Position numbers and translations under genes: made by a program. From contig JAJQCT010000010.1 in the NCBI GenBank assembly GCA_021202555.1, positions 62,001-126,000 of the forward strand: a stretch of 64,000 nt of DNA, written 5' to 3'. Shown piece after piece: positions 1 to 10,165 of the stretch; the first letter of the stretch is position 1; every line of letters starts with the position of its first letter. The DNA comes from Clostridiales bacterium (GTDB lineage: Bacteria > Bacillota > Clostridia > Oscillospirales > CAG-272). The notes under the pieces are model-generated. The model searched no databases, was not told the origin of the DNA, and saw only the letters and a program-made list of their open reading frames with translations.

Positions 1-683
1 TTTCCGTCCTTTGTCCGAACAGTCCATCCGTTCGGCATTTCATAAACGTCTCCCGTGCCGAGCGCCACCATCGGCTCGACGCATATCGTCATCCCGGGGA
101 TTATGCGGATTCCGTGACCCGGCGTTCCGAAATTCGGAATTTCGGGGTCCTCATGAAGCTCCGCGCCCACGCCGTGACCGACGTATCGTCTGACAACGCT
201 GCACCCGTTTTCGACACAGTATGATTCAACGGCGTGACCTATGTCTCCGACGCGCGCGCTGCCCTTTTCAAGGACTTCAAGCGCGCGGTAGAAGCTCTCC
301 TCCGTCACGCGGATTATGCGCTCGGCTTCCGGCGAAATTTTACCGACCGGGAATGTTGCCGCAGAGTCGCCGGTATAGCCGCGATAGAATGCACCTACGT
401 CTATTGAAACGATGTCGCCCTCTTTAAGTACACGATTATGAGAGGGGATTCCGTGAATCACTTCATCGTTCACGCTGATGCACGCCGACGCCGGGAAGCC
501 GCCGTAGCCCAGAAATGTGGGCTTTGCGCCGCACTTTACGATATATGCGTGAATCACGTGGTCAACCTCTGCTGTCGTGACGCCGGGCTTTATCGCCTCG
601 CGTCCCGCCTGTATCGCCTCGCCGGTAATCCTTCCCGCGATTCGCATAATCTCAAGCTGCTTTTCGTTTTTAAGATGAATCAT
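1..683 (-). CDS. map: methionine aminopeptidase, type I (3' end beyond window)
   Basis: Cytosolic metalloprotease that removes the initiator methionine. Reading from 683 gives MIHLKNEKQLEIMRIAGRI, then the type I landmarks: a GYGGFPASACISVNDEVIHG region, the metal-ligand segment SIDVGAFYRGYTGD, and the later VGHGVG segment with its histidine. About 227 codons lie inside the window and the C-terminus runs off base 1. The start ATG follows the adk stop by one base, which points to translational coupling. It ends the visible S10-spc-adk-map operon. The call is secure. Confidence 0.95.
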   Translation of the reverse strand, partial: MIHLKNEKQLEIMRIAGRITGEAIQAGREAIKPGVTTAEVDHVIHAYIVKCGAKPTFLGYGGFPASACISVNDEVIHGIPSHNRVLKEGDIVSIDVGAFYRGYTGDSAATFPVGKISPEAERIIRVTEESFYRALEVLEKGSARVGDIGHAVESYCVENGCSVVRRYVGHGVGAELHEDPEIPNFGTPGHGIRIIPGMTICVEPMVALGTGDVYEMPNGWTVRTKDG

Positions 684-684
684 A

Positions 685-1353
685 TCAAGTCTCCGAACCG
701 AGGTAATCGTCAACTACCTCAAAGACCGCCGCCGTTATATCCTCTACCTTCCCGTCGCCGTCAATCCGTCTGAGCGTTCCCTTCGCCTCGTAATAACCGA
801 CAAGCGGCTCCGTTTCGGAGTGATACGTTCTGAGTCTCTGACGCACGATTTCGGGGCCATCATCGCGGCGCCTTGTAAGCTCCCCGCCGCATCTGTCGCA
901 GTGAATCCCGTCGCCTGTAGGGTTATGGACGACGTGGAACGTCGCGCCGCAGGAGGCGCAGACGCGCCGACCTGCCATGCGGTCGATGATTTTCCCGTCA
1001 GGCACGTCAATGTCGATGACGACGGAAATTTCCGTTCCCGACTCGTCGAGAGCCTTCGCCTGCGCGATTGTTCTCGGAAAGCCGTCAAGGATAAAGCCGT
1101 TTTTGCAGTCGGGACGCGAAATGCGTTCGCTGACAAGTCCGACGATTAAATCGTCCGGGACAAGCGCTCCGCTTTCAACGTAGCCCGCTGCCGTTTTTCC
1201 CAGCTCCGTACCGGCGGCGATTGCCTCACGCAGAATCGCTCCCGTCGAAATCGTGGGAATTTTATATTTTTCGGCTGTAAGCTCCGCCTGCGTGCCCTTG
1301 CCCGCGCCCGGAGCGCCCAAAAATATCAGTTTAACTGTTTTTTCTTCGCTCAT
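685..1353 (-). CDS. adk: adenylate kinase, zinc-lid type
   Basis: Interconverts ATP + AMP and 2 ADP in the cytosol. The P-loop GAPGAGKGTQ lies near the N-terminus, and the long-form lid carries CASC ... CDRC, the four-cysteine zinc site typical of Gram-positive long Adks. I prefer the ATG at 1353 (222 aa, MSEEKTVK) over the ATG at 1359, because a GGTGA ribosome site lies 6 nt before it and directly abuts the upstream ATG. It sits between secY and map in the usual spc operon order. Confidence 0.95.
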   Translation of the reverse strand: MSEEKTVKLIFLGAPGAGKGTQAELTAEKYKIPTISTGAILREAIAAGTELGKTAAGYVESGALVPDDLIVGLVSERISRPDCKNGFILDGFPRTIAQAKALDESGTEISVVIDIDVPDGKIIDRMAGRRVCASCGATFHVVHNPTGDGIHCDRCGGELTRRRDDGPEIVRQRLRTYHSETEPLVGYYEAKGTLRRIDGDGKVEDITAAVFEVVDDYLGSET

Positions 1354-1365
1354 TCTCATTCACCG

Positions 1366-2655
1366 TCAGTCAAGGAAACCGCGATATCCGCGCATTGACA
1401 TCTGCGCCTCAATCTCACGTGCCGTTTCCAGCGCGACGCCGACAACGATGAGCAGCGACGTTCCGCCGAATGCGATTCCCGAAATCGCGTTGTCCGAAAT
1501 AAGGTTTGCGATGACGGGGAAAATCGCGATAATCGAAAGGAAAAGCGCGCCGATGAGCGTTATCTTGTTGAGTACGCGCGAGATATAATCCGCCGTAGGC
1601 TTGCCGGGACGGAATCCCGGAATGGAGCCGCCGTTGTTTTTCAGGTTGTTCGACACCTCAATCGGATTGAATGAAATCAAAACGTAGAAGTATGCGAACG
1701 CGATAATCAAAACGAACAGCAGAAGCGGGTAAAACCAGGAATCCGATGAAAGGAAATTGACAAACGAATCCCATGCCGAGCCGTCTTCCGGTACGATGAT
1801 AAGCGCGAGTGTTGCCGGAATCGCGAGTATCGAGCTTGCGAAAATATACGGCATAACGCCAGACATATTCAGCTTCAGGGGCAGATATGTGTTCTGACCG
1901 CCGTAAATTTTGCGTCCGACGACGCGCTTCGCGTATGTGACGGGAAGTCTGCGCTCGCTCTCCGTGACGAACACGATGAAATACACCATGACCGCCGCTA
2001 TGATAAGCGCTACTATCGGAATGATATAGCCCGAAACCGTTCCCTCAGAGAACATCTCAACTATTGTGCTCAGTCCGCTCGGAACACGCGACACGATATT
2101 CGCGAAAAGTATAATCGAGATACCGTTTCCGATACCGCCGTCGTTGATTTTCTCACCGAGCCACATGACGAGCGCCGAGCCTGCGACAAGGCAGGCGATG
2201 ATTACGACTGCGGGGAAGAATCCCGTGTTCGTAAGCATACTGTAGCTCTTCATCATCATGTAGTAGCCGTATGCGGTGATGAGTGCAAGCGCGACGGTGA
2301 CATAACGTGTAATCTGCGTTATTTTCTTTTTGCCGTCGTCCTCCTTGGACATCCTCTCAAGCGCGGGAATTGCGACGCAGAGAAGCTGCATGACGATTGA
2401 CGATGTGATATAGGGCGAGATTCCGAGCGCGAAAAGCGTCGCGTTCGAGAATGCGCTGCCGCTGATAATATCCATGTAATCGAACATCGAGCCGCTCGAG
2501 GTGAGGTAATACTCACGCGTCGTCGCGTCGATAAACGGCACGGGAATCGCAACGCCGATTCTGTAAATCAGAATTATAAACAGCGTAAAGAAAATCTTTT
2601 TGCGAAGATCCGGCAGCTTAAAGACGTTTACAAACTTCTGAATCCATTCCTTCAT
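1366..2655 (-). CDS. secY: protein translocase subunit SecY
   Basis: Core of the SecYEG channel that moves unfolded proteins through or into the cytoplasmic membrane. The 429-residue length, about ten hydrophobic segments, the plug-region sequence after TM1 and the C-terminal RGYRGFLD tail are typical. It starts right after rplO, with two bases between stop and start, and is followed by adk. Nothing unusual was seen. Confidence 0.97.
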   Translation of the reverse strand: MKEWIQKFVNVFKLPDLRKKIFFTLFIILIYRIGVAIPVPFIDATTREYYLTSSGSMFDYMDIISGSAFSNATLFALGISPYITSSIVMQLLCVAIPALERMSKEDDGKKKITQITRYVTVALALITAYGYYMMMKSYSMLTNTGFFPAVVIIACLVAGSALVMWLGEKINDGGIGNGISIILFANIVSRVPSGLSTIVEMFSEGTVSGYIIPIVALIIAAVMVYFIVFVTESERRLPVTYAKRVVGRKIYGGQNTYLPLKLNMSGVMPYIFASSILAIPATLALIIVPEDGSAWDSFVNFLSSDSWFYPLLLFVLIIAFAYFYVLISFNPIEVSNNLKNNGGSIPGFRPGKPTADYISRVLNKITLIGALFLSIIAIFPVIANLISDNAISGIAFGGTSLLIVVGVALETAREIEAQMSMRGYRGFLD

Positions 2656-2656
2656 C

Positions 2657-3097
2657 TCAGACTACCTCGGCAGCTCCGCCCGCAGCTTCGATTTTTTCCT
2701 TTGCCGACGCCGAGAAAGCGGTTGCCTTAACGGTGAGCTTTTTCGTCAAATCTCCGTTGCCGAGTACCTTAAGTCCGTCATATTCCTTGCGAACGATTCT
2801 TTTTTCCATAAGCGAATCGATGTCAACGACATCGCCGTCGCCGAATTTGTTAAGCTCGCTCACGTTTACGATAGCGTATTCCTTGCCGAAGCGGTTGTAA
2901 AAGCCTCTTTTCGGGAGCTTCCTGTAAAGCGGGAGCTGACCGCCTTCAAAGCCCGGTCTTACTCCGCCGCCTGAGCGCGCGTTCTGACCCTTATGACCCT
3001 TGCCCGCGGTCTTTCCGTTTCCGCTTCCGATACCGCGTCCTTTGCGCCAAGCCTTCTTCGCCGAGCCCTCGGCGGGTGAAAGTTCACTAAGCTTCAT
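2657..3097 (-). CDS. rplO: 50S ribosomal protein L15
   Basis: Large-subunit protein, 146 aa, beginning [20 protein letters not shown] with the Gly-rich [19 protein letters not shown] segment diagnostic of L15. It is the last ribosomal gene before secY. Expression presumably comes from the rpsJ promoter, since no promoter was seen nearby. Confidence 0.97.
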   Translation of the reverse strand: MKLSELSPAEGSAKKAWRKGRGIGSGNGKTAGKGHKGQNARSGGGVRPGFEGGQLPLYRKLPKRGFYNRFGKEYAIVNVSELNKFGDGDVVDIDSLMEKRIVRKEYDGLKVLGNGDLTKKLTVKATAFSASAKEKIEAAGGAAEVV

Positions 3098-3129
3098 GGT
3101 TCTTCCTCCTTACAAATTTCTGTGCGCCA

Positions 3130-3309
3130 TTACTGCTTTTCGACCTTGACAAGGTGAGAAATCACCTTGACCTTGCCCGCCGTAGCGGCATCGTCGTCAA
3201 GCACAATGCTGTCGCCTATTTTACGGAAGCCCATTGACGCCGCCGTCGCCCTCTGATTCGGCTTTGAGTGGATGAGGCTTTTTGTAAGCGTAATCTTTAC
3301 TTTTTCCAT
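3130..3309 (-). CDS. rpmD: 50S ribosomal protein L30
   Basis: Small large-subunit protein, about 59 aa: MEKVKITLTKSLIHSKPNQR, with the usual single L30 domain. Two ATGs are adjacent (3312 and 3309). A GGGGG ribosome site is only 2 nt from the first and 5 nt from the second, so 3309 is preferred. It lies between rpsE and rplO as usual. Confidence 0.95.
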   Translation of the reverse strand: MEKVKITLTKSLIHSKPNQRATAASMGFRKIGDSIVLDDDAATAGKVKVISHLVKVEKQ

Positions 3310-3319
3310 CATATCCCCC

Positions 3320-3826
3320 TTAGCCTCTCAGCGACTCCGCCGGTATGCCGCGGCTCTTCGCCACTTCCTCCGCCGTGCGCAGAGACGAAAGTCCCGCGAA
3401 CGTGGCGCGCACGACGTTGATCGGCGTGTTGCTCCCGATAGACTTCGCCCTGATATTCTTGATTCCCGCAAGCTCAAGCACCGCTCTCATCGTTTTGCCC
3501 GCGATGATACCGGTACCTGCCGCAGCAGGCTTGAGTATAACCTTTGCCGCGCCGTATTCGCCGATTACCTCATGAGGAATCGTCGTATCCTTCATCGCGA
3601 CGCTTATCATGTTTTTCTTCGCGTCTCCGTTAGCCTTGCGGATTGCCTCGGAAACCTCGGCTGCCTTGCCGCTGCCGAAGCCGACGTGTCCGTTTCCGTC
3701 TCCGACAACCATGATAGCCGCAAATCTGCCGATTTTACCGCCCTTAACCGTTTTGGATACGCGGTTCAGCGCGATGAGCGTTTCCTGATACTCGCTCTCT
3801 GCGCTGACATTTCTTCTTTCTGCCAT
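3320..3826 (-). CDS. rpsE: 30S ribosomal protein S5
   Basis: Small-subunit protein of 168 aa involved in decoding accuracy. The N-terminal dsRBD-like domain has [20 protein letters not shown], and the C-terminal domain has [19 protein letters not shown]. The length is normal. An AGGAGG site precedes the ATG. Confidence 0.97.
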   Translation of the reverse strand: MAERRNVSAESEYQETLIALNRVSKTVKGGKIGRFAAIMVVGDGNGHVGFGSGKAAEVSEAIRKANGDAKKNMISVAMKDTTIPHEVIGEYGAAKVILKPAAAGTGIIAGKTMRAVLELAGIKNIRAKSIGSNTPINVVRATFAGLSSLRTAEEVAKSRGIPAESLRG

Positions 3827-3881
3827 GTTTTCCTCCTGTAGAGAATTTGAAATAAGCTTTCAAACGGTGTACAAACCGAAG

Positions 3882-4241
3882 TCAGAACTGAAGTCCGCTC
3901 TCGCGAGCGCCGTCAGCCAGCTCCGATACACGTCCGTGATAAAGGTAACCCGAGCGGTCGAAAACGACCGTTTCGATTCCCTTGTCAATGGCTCTCTTGC
4001 CTATGATTTTGCCGATCTGGTGGGCAGCCGCCTTATTGCTTCCGATTCCCTCAAAGGATTTTTCCTGTGTGGATGCGGAAACGAGCGTAACGCCCTTTAC
4101 ATCGTCAATAATCTGAGCGGAGATATGCTTGTTGGAGCGATAAACGCAGAGACGCGGGCGCTGTGCCGTGCCCGAAATATGAACTCTTATGCGCTCATGT
4201 CTTTTGACGCGAGCTGTGTTTTTATCCTTTTTAGATACCAT
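3882..4241 (-). CDS. rplR: 50S ribosomal protein L18
   Basis: 5S rRNA-binding protein, 119 aa. It has the typical [20 protein letters not shown] and [21 protein letters not shown] segments. The ribosome site is AAGGAG. Its position between rplF and rpsE is standard. Confidence 0.97.
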   Translation of the reverse strand: MVSKKDKNTARVKRHERIRVHISGTAQRPRLCVYRSNKHISAQIIDDVKGVTLVSASTQEKSFEGIGSNKAAAHQIGKIIGKRAIDKGIETVVFDRSGYLYHGRVSELADGARESGLQF

Positions 4242-4259
4242 TTTCTCGTCGCTCCTTCC

Positions 4260-4799
4260 TTACTTTCCTGCCTTGCCCGACTTGCGGCGGATCTTTTCGC
4301 CCTCGTACTTGACGCCCTTGCCGTGATAGGGTTCAGGCGGACGGGTTCCGCGCACCTGCGCCGCAATTTCTCCGACGCGCTGCTTGTCGATGCCGCGCAC
4401 AACAATATTTGTCTGCGTCGGCGTCTCGAAAGAGATTCCCTCCTCGGGCTCCATTTTGATGTCATGCGAATAACCGAGGTTCAATACGAGCGTTTTGCCG
4501 CTTACAGCCGCTCTGTAGCCCGTTCCGACGATTTCAAGCTTCTTCTCGAAGCCGTGCGTAACGCCCTCAACCATATTCGCAAGAAGCGAACGCGTAAGAC
4601 CGTGAAGTGCGCGGTCCTCCTTTTCATCCGTCGGGCGCTTTACATGAATTACATTCCCATCGCGCTCTATTTTCATTCTCGGATGAAGCGTTTTGTGAAG
4701 CGTTCCCTTCGGTCCCTTTACCGTTACGGCATTGCCCTCGCCTACGGTGACCTCAACGCCTGCGGGAATCACGATTTCTTTTCTGCCAATTCTCGACAT
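4260..4799 (-). CDS. rplF: 50S ribosomal protein L6
   Basis: Large-subunit protein near the factor-binding site, 179 aa. It starts [17 protein letters not shown] and ends with the conserved [20 protein letters not shown]. Two L6 domains are present and nothing is unusual. Confidence 0.97.
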   Translation of the reverse strand: MSRIGRKEIVIPAGVEVTVGEGNAVTVKGPKGTLHKTLHPRMKIERDGNVIHVKRPTDEKEDRALHGLTRSLLANMVEGVTHGFEKKLEIVGTGYRAAVSGKTLVLNLGYSHDIKMEPEEGISFETPTQTNIVVRGIDKQRVGEIAAQVRGTRPPEPYHGKGVKYEGEKIRRKSGKAGK

Positions 4800-4814
4800 A
4801 CTCGCACCTCCCGA

Positions 4815-5231
4815 TTACCAGACAAACGCGAGAATCTCGCCGCCAACGTGAGCGGCGCGAGCCTGCTTGTCTGTCATAATGCCCTTCGGCGTTGAAACGA
4901 TGGCGATGCCCAGTCCGTTCATAACGTAGGGAATTTCATCGCATCCCGCGTAAATACGCAGACCGGGCTTTGAAACCCTGCGCAGACCGCGCAGAACTCT
5001 TTCCTTGCCGTTGTATTTGAGCGTGATTCGGATTATGCCCTGATGCTTGATTTTCTTCTGCTTTTCATCTTCCTCTATCACCTGATAGCTCTTGATGTAG
5101 CCCTCCGAAAGAAGTATCTCGGCAATTTTCATTTTGAGATTTGACGCCGGAATGTCAACCGTCGCGTGTTTTGCGTTGTTCGCGTTTCTGATACGCGTGA
5201 GCATATCTGCGATAACGTCTGAAATCTGCAT
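4815..5231 (-). CDS. rpsH: 30S ribosomal protein S8
   Basis: 16S rRNA central-domain binder and, in well-studied bacteria, the spc operon autoregulator. It has 138 aa, [18 protein letters not shown] at the start and [13 protein letters not shown] near the end. A 104-bp gap separates it from the upstream rpsN, longer than most gaps in this operon. No clear promoter was seen there. Confidence 0.97.
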   Translation of the reverse strand: MQISDVIADMLTRIRNANNAKHATVDIPASNLKMKIAEILLSEGYIKSYQVIEEDEKQKKIKHQGIIRITLKYNGKERVLRGLRRVSKPGLRIYAGCDEIPYVMNGLGIAIVSTPKGIMTDKQARAAHVGGEILAFVW

Positions 5232-5335
5232 TGCTTTCTCTCCTTTGCAAGTTAAATTTTATCTTGCTGCCGCAGAACTCTCTGCGGCTCACCGTCCGCG
5301 GTTAAAATAGAATTTCCAGCCGGACAGCGGATTTT

Positions 5336-5521
5336 TTACCATGAAGCCTTCTTTACGCCGGGAATCTGTCCCTTATGCGCAAGCTCACGGAAGCATATAC
5401 GGCATATACCGTACTTGCGGAGGTATGAGTGGGGACGTCCGCATATCTTGCAGCGCGTATACTCGCGGGTTGAATACTTCGCGGGTCTCTGCTGCTTGAG
5501 AATCATAGCTTTCTTTGCCAT
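5336..5521 (-). CDS. rpsN: 30S ribosomal protein S14, zinc type
   Basis: Small-subunit protein, 61 aa, with two CxxC pairs (CKIC and CRIC) forming the zinc ribbon. It is therefore the short Zn-dependent form (type Z, RpsN1-like) usual in Bacillota. It lies between rplE and rpsH. Confidence 0.97.
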   Translation of the reverse strand: MAKKAMILKQQRPAKYSTREYTRCKICGRPHSYLRKYGICRICFRELAHKGQIPGVKKASW

Positions 5522-5533
5522 TGCACAGCCTCC

Positions 5534-6085
5534 TTAGTTTGTTTTCTCAAAGGGCGCGCCCATGAGCGTAAGCAGCTCCTTTGATTCCTCGTCCGTCGTC
5601 GCCGTGGTGACGAAAACGATGTCCATTCCGCGAATCTTGTCGATTTTATCGTACTCGATTTCGGGGAATATGAGCTGTTCCTTAAGTCCGAGAGCGTAAT
5701 TTCCGCGTCCGTCGAACGAATTTGCGCTGATTCCCTTGAAGTCACGCACTCTCGGGAGCGCGAAATTGAAGAGTCTGTCGACAAACTCATACATTCTGTC
5801 GCCGCGCAGGGTAACCTTGACGCCGACCTTCATTCCGGCGCGAACCTTGAAGTTCGCGATGGACTTTCTTGCCGTCGTAGGAACGGGCTTCTGACCCGTA
5901 ATCTGCGCGATTTCTGACATTACGCTGTCGATAACCTTGGCGTTTTCCCTTGCGTCGCCGCATCCGACGTTTACCACAACCTTTTCAAGCTTCGGTATCT
6001 GCATCGGGCTTTTGTATGAAAACTTCTTCATAAGCGCGGGCGCAACGTCGTTTTTATACTGTGTTTTAAGTCTTGCTTCTGCCAT
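5534..6085 (-). CDS. rplE: 50S ribosomal protein L5
   Basis: 5S rRNA-binding protein of the central protuberance, 183 aa. It has [20 protein letters not shown] at the N-terminus and [20 protein letters not shown] at the C-terminus. Normal length and operon position. Confidence 0.97.
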   Translation of the reverse strand: MAEARLKTQYKNDVAPALMKKFSYKSPMQIPKLEKVVVNVGCGDARENAKVIDSVMSEIAQITGQKPVPTTARKSIANFKVRAGMKVGVKVTLRGDRMYEFVDRLFNFALPRVRDFKGISANSFDGRGNYALGLKEQLIFPEIEYDKIDKIRGMDIVFVTTATTDEESKELLTLMGAPFEKTN

Positions 6086-6102
6086 CTGTCGTTATCCTCC
6101 GA

Positions 6103-6432
6103 TTAAAGCTCCTGTCCGCACTTGGCGCAGACGCGAACCTTCTTTTGCTTGCCGTCCTTGCCCTCGGTGAACGTGTGCTTTACTCTGACGCCCTTTTCGC
6201 ATTTGGGGCACCAAAGCTGAACCTTCGACGCATAGATGGCGCCCTCGACATCGATTATTCCGCCGGCGTCGCCCTGCTTTTTCGGCTTTTCATGCTTATG
6301 CACGATGTGGACGCCCGATACGATAACCTTGTTCTCCTTCGGCGAAACGGCTACAACCTTTCCGCGCTTTCCCTTGTCGTTGCCGGAGATAACGACGACG
6401 GTATCATCTTTTTTGATTCCGAGTGTATTCAT
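6103..6432 (-). CDS. rplX: 50S ribosomal protein L24
   Basis: Assembly-initiator protein of the large subunit, 109 aa. A KOW motif follows the start (VVVISGNDKGKRGKVV). A CPKC ... CAKC pair in the C-terminal half suggests a small zinc-binding site, as in some Gram-positive L24 proteins. Confidence 0.96.
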   Translation of the reverse strand: MNTLGIKKDDTVVVISGNDKGKRGKVVAVSPKENKVIVSGVHIVHKHEKPKKQGDAGGIIDVEGAIYASKVQLWCPKCEKGVRVKHTFTEGKDGKQKKVRVCAKCGQEL

Positions 6433-6444
6433 CGTTTTTCCTCC

Positions 6445-6813
6445 TTAAAGTACTTCGGGCGCGAGGGACAGGATTTTGAGATAGTCCTTCTCGCGAAGCT
6501 CACGGGCAACAGGCCCGAAAATACGTGTTCCGCGCGGGTTTTTGTCCTCTTTGATGATGACAGCGGCGTTCTCGTCGAAACGAACGGTCGAGCCGTCCGC
6601 TCTCTTTATGCTGTGAACAGTTCTGACAACAACCGCAGTCACGACCTCACCCTTTTTGACCATTCCGCCCGGTGTGGCTTTTTTCACGCTGCATATGATG
6701 ACGTCGCCGACGCCGGCATATCTTCTGCCCGTACCGCCGAGAACACGAATGCACATAAGCTCTTTTGCGCCGGTGTTGTCGGCGACTTTAAGAAATGTCT
6801 GCTGCTGAATCAT
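6445..6813 (-). CDS. rplN: 50S ribosomal protein L14
   Basis: Highly conserved large-subunit protein, 122 aa, starting [19 protein letters not shown] and containing the [15 protein letters not shown] block. Normal in length and position. Confidence 0.98.
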   Translation of the reverse strand: MIQQQTFLKVADNTGAKELMCIRVLGGTGRRYAGVGDVIICSVKKATPGGMVKKGEVVTAVVVRTVHSIKRADGSTVRFDENAAVIIKEDKNPRGTRIFGPVARELREKDYLKILSLAPEVL

Positions 6814-6826
6814 TCCCGTGTCCTCC

Positions 6827-7084
6827 TTATTTAGCTTTTTCTACGATTTTGACGACGCGCCATCTCTTCGTCTTGGAAAGAGGTCTCGTCTCCATCAGAA
6901 GCACAGTATCGCCCACACCGCACTCGTTTGCCTCATCATGCGCGTGTACCTTCGTTGTGTGCTTCACTATTTTCCCGTAAAGCGGGTGTCTGACGTTATC
7001 CTTGATGGCGACGACAACCGTCTTGTCCATCTTGTCGGAAACGACGATTCCGGTGCGGGTCTTTCGCATATTGCGTTCTTCCAT
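6827..7084 (-). CDS. rpsQ: 30S ribosomal protein S17
   Basis: Primary 16S rRNA-binding protein, 85 aa, with the OB-fold segment [18 protein letters not shown] and the conserved [12 protein letters not shown] near the C-terminus. It lies between rpmC and rplN. Confidence 0.97.
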   Translation of the reverse strand: MEERNMRKTRTGIVVSDKMDKTVVVAIKDNVRHPLYGKIVKHTTKVHAHDEANECGVGDTVLLMETRPLSKTKRWRVVKIVEKAK

Positions 7085-7096
7085 GACTCGTCCTCC

Positions 7097-7285
7097 TTAT
7101 GATTCCTTCTCGCGCATGACGGTCATCACGCGGGCAATATCGCGCTTGACATCAACAATCTTATGCGTGTTGTCAAGCTGATTTATGGCGTGCTGGAAGC
7201 GAAGGTTGAAAAGCTCGCCTTTAAGCTCCTTGAGCTTTGAATCAAGCTCTGCGGGAGTCATTTCACGAAGTTCGGATGATTTCAT
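7097..7285 (-). CDS. rpmC: 50S ribosomal protein L29
   Basis: Two-helix protein near the exit tunnel, 62 aa: [20 protein letters not shown]. Its ATG overlaps the rplP stop by 4 nt (ATGA), so the two are translationally coupled. Confidence 0.97.
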   Translation of the reverse strand: MKSSELREMTPAELDSKLKELKGELFNLRFQHAINQLDNTHKIVDVKRDIARVMTVMREKES

Positions 7286-7743
7286 TCCGCGTCAGCCTCC
7301 TTTGCCTCTTCACTTGCCGCGGCGTCGTCTGCGGCGTCCGCTTTTGTAATGAACTTGCACTTGATGGGGAGCTTGTGCGATGCAAGACGCATAGCCTCGC
7401 GCGCGACCTCCTCGGAAACGCCGCCCATCTCAAACATTATTCTGCCCGGCTTGACAACCGCTACCCAGTATTCGGGTGAGCCCTTACCGTTTCCCATTCG
7501 GGTATCGGCAGGCTTTTCGGTAATCGGCTTGTCGGGGAAGATTTTAATCCAGACCTTACCGCCGCGGCGCGTGTAGCGCGTCATTGCGACACGGGCAGCC
7601 TCAATCTGATTGCTCGTAATCCAGGCAGGCTCAGTCGCCACAAGCCCGTATTCGCCGTAAGCAAGCATCGTGCCGCGCGTCGCCTTACCTGTCATGCGAC
7701 CGCGCTGAACTCGTCTGTATTTAACTCTTTTCGGCATTAACAT
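7282..7743 (-). CDS. rplP: 50S ribosomal protein L16 with acidic C-terminal tail
   Basis: Large-subunit protein near the A-site tRNA, 153 aa against about 137-145 usual. The start at 7743 gives [19 protein letters not shown], matching the family N-terminus (MLxPKR), so it is preferred over the ATG at 7737. An AAGGAAGGAG site lies 12 nt upstream. The last 17 or so residues are an Ala/Asp/Glu-rich tail ([16 protein letters not shown]). The 5' end overlaps the rpsC stop by 23 nt. Confidence 0.96.
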   Translation of the reverse strand: MLMPKRVKYRRVQRGRMTGKATRGTMLAYGEYGLVATEPAWITSNQIEAARVAMTRYTRRGGKVWIKIFPDKPITEKPADTRMGNGKGSPEYWVAVVKPGRIMFEMGGVSEEVAREAMRLASHKLPIKCKFITKADAADDAAASEEAKEADAE

Positions 7744-8656
7744 GGTTATTCAACGCTCCTTCCTTCGGTGCTGCTCCGTCGCGGTTCTCGGTGCGCCTTG
7801 AGTCGCTGCGATACCCGCCGCGATTGCCGCCGTCACGGTATCCGCCGCGATTTCCGTCACCGCGATTGCCGTCACGGTACCCGCCGCTGCGATTGCCGCC
7901 GCGTCTGTCGCCGCCACGGCGATCTCCGTTTCTTCTGTCACCGCGTCTTCTGTCCCCTCTGTCGTTTCTGTCGCCCGAACGTCTGTCGCGCTGCGAGGAC
8001 TGTCTTTCGGAGACAGTTCTCTGAATTTCGGGGAGAACCTCGCCCTTGTAAATCCAGACCTTTACTCCGATTTTTCCGTATGTGGTTTTAGCCTCAGCGA
8101 AGCCGTAATCGATGTCTGCGCGAAGCGTCTGAAGCGGAATCGAGCCCTCGTGATAATGCTCCGAGCGCGCGATTTCAGCGCCTCCGAGACGACCCGAGCA
8201 GAGAACCTTAACTCCCTTTGCGCCCGCCTTCATCGATCTTGCAATCGACTGCTTCATCGCGCGGCGGAAGCCTATACGGCGCTCAATCTGGTCTGCTATC
8301 GACTCTGCTACGAGCTGCGCGTCGAGGTCAATCTGTCTTATCTCGACGACAGAGATTGAAACGGGCATTCCGAGAAGTCCCTCAAGCTCCGTTTTCAGCT
8401 CATTTATAGCCGCTCCCTTAGGTCCGATTACAAGACCGGGCTTTGCGCAGTGAATGACAACCTTGACTCTGCCGTTCGCGCGTTCGATTTCGATTTTCGG
8501 AACGCCTGCCCCGTACAGCTTTGCTTTAAGCTGCTTTCTGATATTGAAGTCGGAAACGAGAGTGTCACCGAATTTATCCTTCGATGCGTACCATCTCGAG
8601 TCCCAATCCCTGATAACTCCTACTCGGAATCCATGCGGATTAACTTTCTGACCCAT
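7721..8656 (-). CDS. rpsC: 30S ribosomal protein S3 with a 96-residue RG/RGG-rich tail
   Basis: Small-subunit head protein with a type 2 KH domain and part of the mRNA entry channel. Residues 1 to about 215 are ordinary S3 ([20 protein letters not shown] ... [11 protein letters not shown]). Residues 216-311 form an extension of imperfect repeats ([19 protein letters not shown]), strongly basic and Gly/Arg/Asp-rich, ending NNHVNAEKS. The tail overlaps the start of rplP by 23 nt. RG-rich tails generally bind RNA; a role here is inference. The core call is certain and the tail is unusual. Confidence 0.96.
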   Translation of the reverse strand: MGQKVNPHGFRVGVIRDWDSRWYASKDKFGDTLVSDFNIRKQLKAKLYGAGVPKIEIERANGRVKVVIHCAKPGLVIGPKGAAINELKTELEGLLGMPVSISVVEIRQIDLDAQLVAESIADQIERRIGFRRAMKQSIARSMKAGAKGVKVLCSGRLGGAEIARSEHYHEGSIPLQTLRADIDYGFAEAKTTYGKIGVKVWIYKGEVLPEIQRTVSERQSSQRDRRSGDRNDRGDRRRGDRRNGDRRGGDRRGGNRSGGYRDGNRGDGNRGGYRDGGNRGGYRSDSRRTENRDGAAPKEGALNNHVNAEKS

Positions 8657-8668
8657 TTCAGTACCCCC

Positions 8669-9004
8669 TTACTCTCTTTCCTTTACCTTAACCGTGATAT
8701 GCGACGTTCTCTTTAAGATTCTGTCGGCGCGTCCCTTTGCTCTCGGCATCCAGCGCTTGAGCGTGGGTCCCGGGCATACGAAGCATTCCGAAATGTAAAG
8801 ATTGCTCGCATCCATGCTAAAATTGTTCTCTGCGTTCGCTGCGGCGCTCTCAATGAGCTTTATAAGGTCTCTGCAAACGCCCTTTTTGGTGTTCTTGAGA
8901 ATGCCTATCGCCGTTTCAACGTCCTTTCCGCGGATAAGATCAAGCACGGGCTTTACCTTTATGGGCGAAACGCGAAGATATTTCAAATATGCAACTGCTT
9001 CCAT
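8669..9004 (-). CDS. rplV: 50S ribosomal protein L22
   Basis: Lines the exit tunnel, 111 aa, with MEAVAYLKYLRVSPIKVKPV and the beta-hairpin loop segment GPTLKRWMPRAKGRADRI. Normal. Confidence 0.97.
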   Translation of the reverse strand: MEAVAYLKYLRVSPIKVKPVLDLIRGKDVETAIGILKNTKKGVCRDLIKLIESAAANAENNFSMDASNLYISECFVCPGPTLKRWMPRAKGRADRILKRTSHITVKVKERE

Positions 9005-9021
9005 TTAGGTGCGTCCTCCTA

Positions 9022-9303
9022 TCACTTTCCGTTGTTTGACGTTTTGGATCCCGCATGACCCTTGAACGTCCTCGTCGGCGCAAACTCACCGAGCTTGTGT
9101 CCGACCATGTCCTCCGTAACATATACGGGGATATGCTTCCTTCCGTCGTGGACCGCTATTGTGTGACCGACGAATTCGGGAAATATCGTGGATGAACGGC
9201 TCCACGTCTTGAGAACCTTCTTCTCGCCCTTCTCGTTCATGGCGCAGATTCTCTCGTAGAGTCTTTCTTCAACGAACGGTGCCTTTTTTAAGCTTCTGCT
9301 CAT
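9022..9303 (-). CDS. rpsS: 30S ribosomal protein S19
   Basis: Small-subunit head protein, 93 aa, starting [15 protein letters not shown] and containing the conserved [18 protein letters not shown]. Normal. Confidence 0.98.
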   Translation of the reverse strand: MSRSLKKAPFVEERLYERICAMNEKGEKKVLKTWSRSSTIFPEFVGHTIAVHDGRKHIPVYVTEDMVGHKLGEFAPTRTFKGHAGSKTSNNGK

Positions 9304-9317
9304 TTCATCAGTCCTCC

Positions 9318-10148
9318 TTACTTACCGCTGCGGTGCCTTACGATATATTTTTCGGTGCGCGATTTCTTCTTGCGCGTCTTATAGCCGAGAGCGGGCTTGC
9401 CCCACGGCGTCATCGGTCCCGGATGACCTACGGGCGCTCTGCCCTCACCGCCGCCGTGCGGGTGGTCGTTCGGGTTCATTACCGAGCCGCGTACTGTCGG
9501 ACGGACGCCCATGTGGCGTTTTCTTCCCGCCTTGCCTATTTTCAGGGTGTCATGCTCGATATTCGAGACCTGACCTATCGTCGCCTTGCAGTCAAGACGG
9601 ATTTTGCGTACCTCTCCCGACGGCAGACGAACCTGTGCCATGCCGTTTTCCTTAGCCATGAGCTGCGCCTGCGTTCCCGCCGAGCGCACGAGCTGACCGC
9701 CCTTGCCGGGATAAAGCTCGATATTGAAAATCACCGTACCTACGGGGATATCCGAAATCGGAAGCGTGTTTCCGGGCTTGATGTCGGACTTTTCACCCGA
9801 GACAACGACGTCTCCGGGCTTCAGACCCACAGGTGAGATAACGTATGTCATCGTGCCGTCCTCATAGCGCAGAAGCGCGATGTAGGCGCTTCTGTTCGGG
9901 TCGTACTCGATTCCCACAACCGTAGCCTCGCCCGACTTCTGGCGCTTGAAATCGATAATGCGGTACTTTACCTTGTTTCCGCCGCCGTGATGACGAACGG
10001 TGATTCTTCCGTAATTGTTGCGTCCGCCGCTCTTTTTCTTCGTAACAACGAGGCTCTTTTCGGGAGTATGCTTCGTGACCTCCTCGAAAGAGGCGACAGT
10101 CATTCCGCGTCTGCCGGGAGTTGTAGGCTTATATTTAATGTTAGGCAT
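9318..10148 (-). CDS. rplB: 50S ribosomal protein L2
   Basis: Essential for peptidyl-transferase centre assembly, 276 aa. It has [20 protein letters not shown] at the N-terminus and the conserved [20 protein letters not shown] with the critical histidine. Normal. Confidence 0.98.
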   Translation of the reverse strand: MPNIKYKPTTPGRRGMTVASFEEVTKHTPEKSLVVTKKKSGGRNNYGRITVRHHGGGNKVKYRIIDFKRQKSGEATVVGIEYDPNRSAYIALLRYEDGTMTYVISPVGLKPGDVVVSGEKSDIKPGNTLPISDIPVGTVIFNIELYPGKGGQLVRSAGTQAQLMAKENGMAQVRLPSGEVRKIRLDCKATIGQVSNIEHDTLKIGKAGRKRHMGVRPTVRGSVMNPNDHPHGGGEGRAPVGHPGPMTPWGKPALGYKTRKKKSRTEKYIVRHRSGK

Positions 10149-10165
10149 TTATTTCTCCTCCCTCA

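Noticed and set aside
3825..4895. 356-codon plus-strand frame opposite rplR and rplF
   Set aside because: Antisense shadow of ribosomal genes caused by codon bias.
7750..8091. Arg/Pro- or Ala-rich open frames opposite and beside the rpsC tail
   Set aside because: They are other-frame readings of the G/C-rich RG repeat; no start signals.
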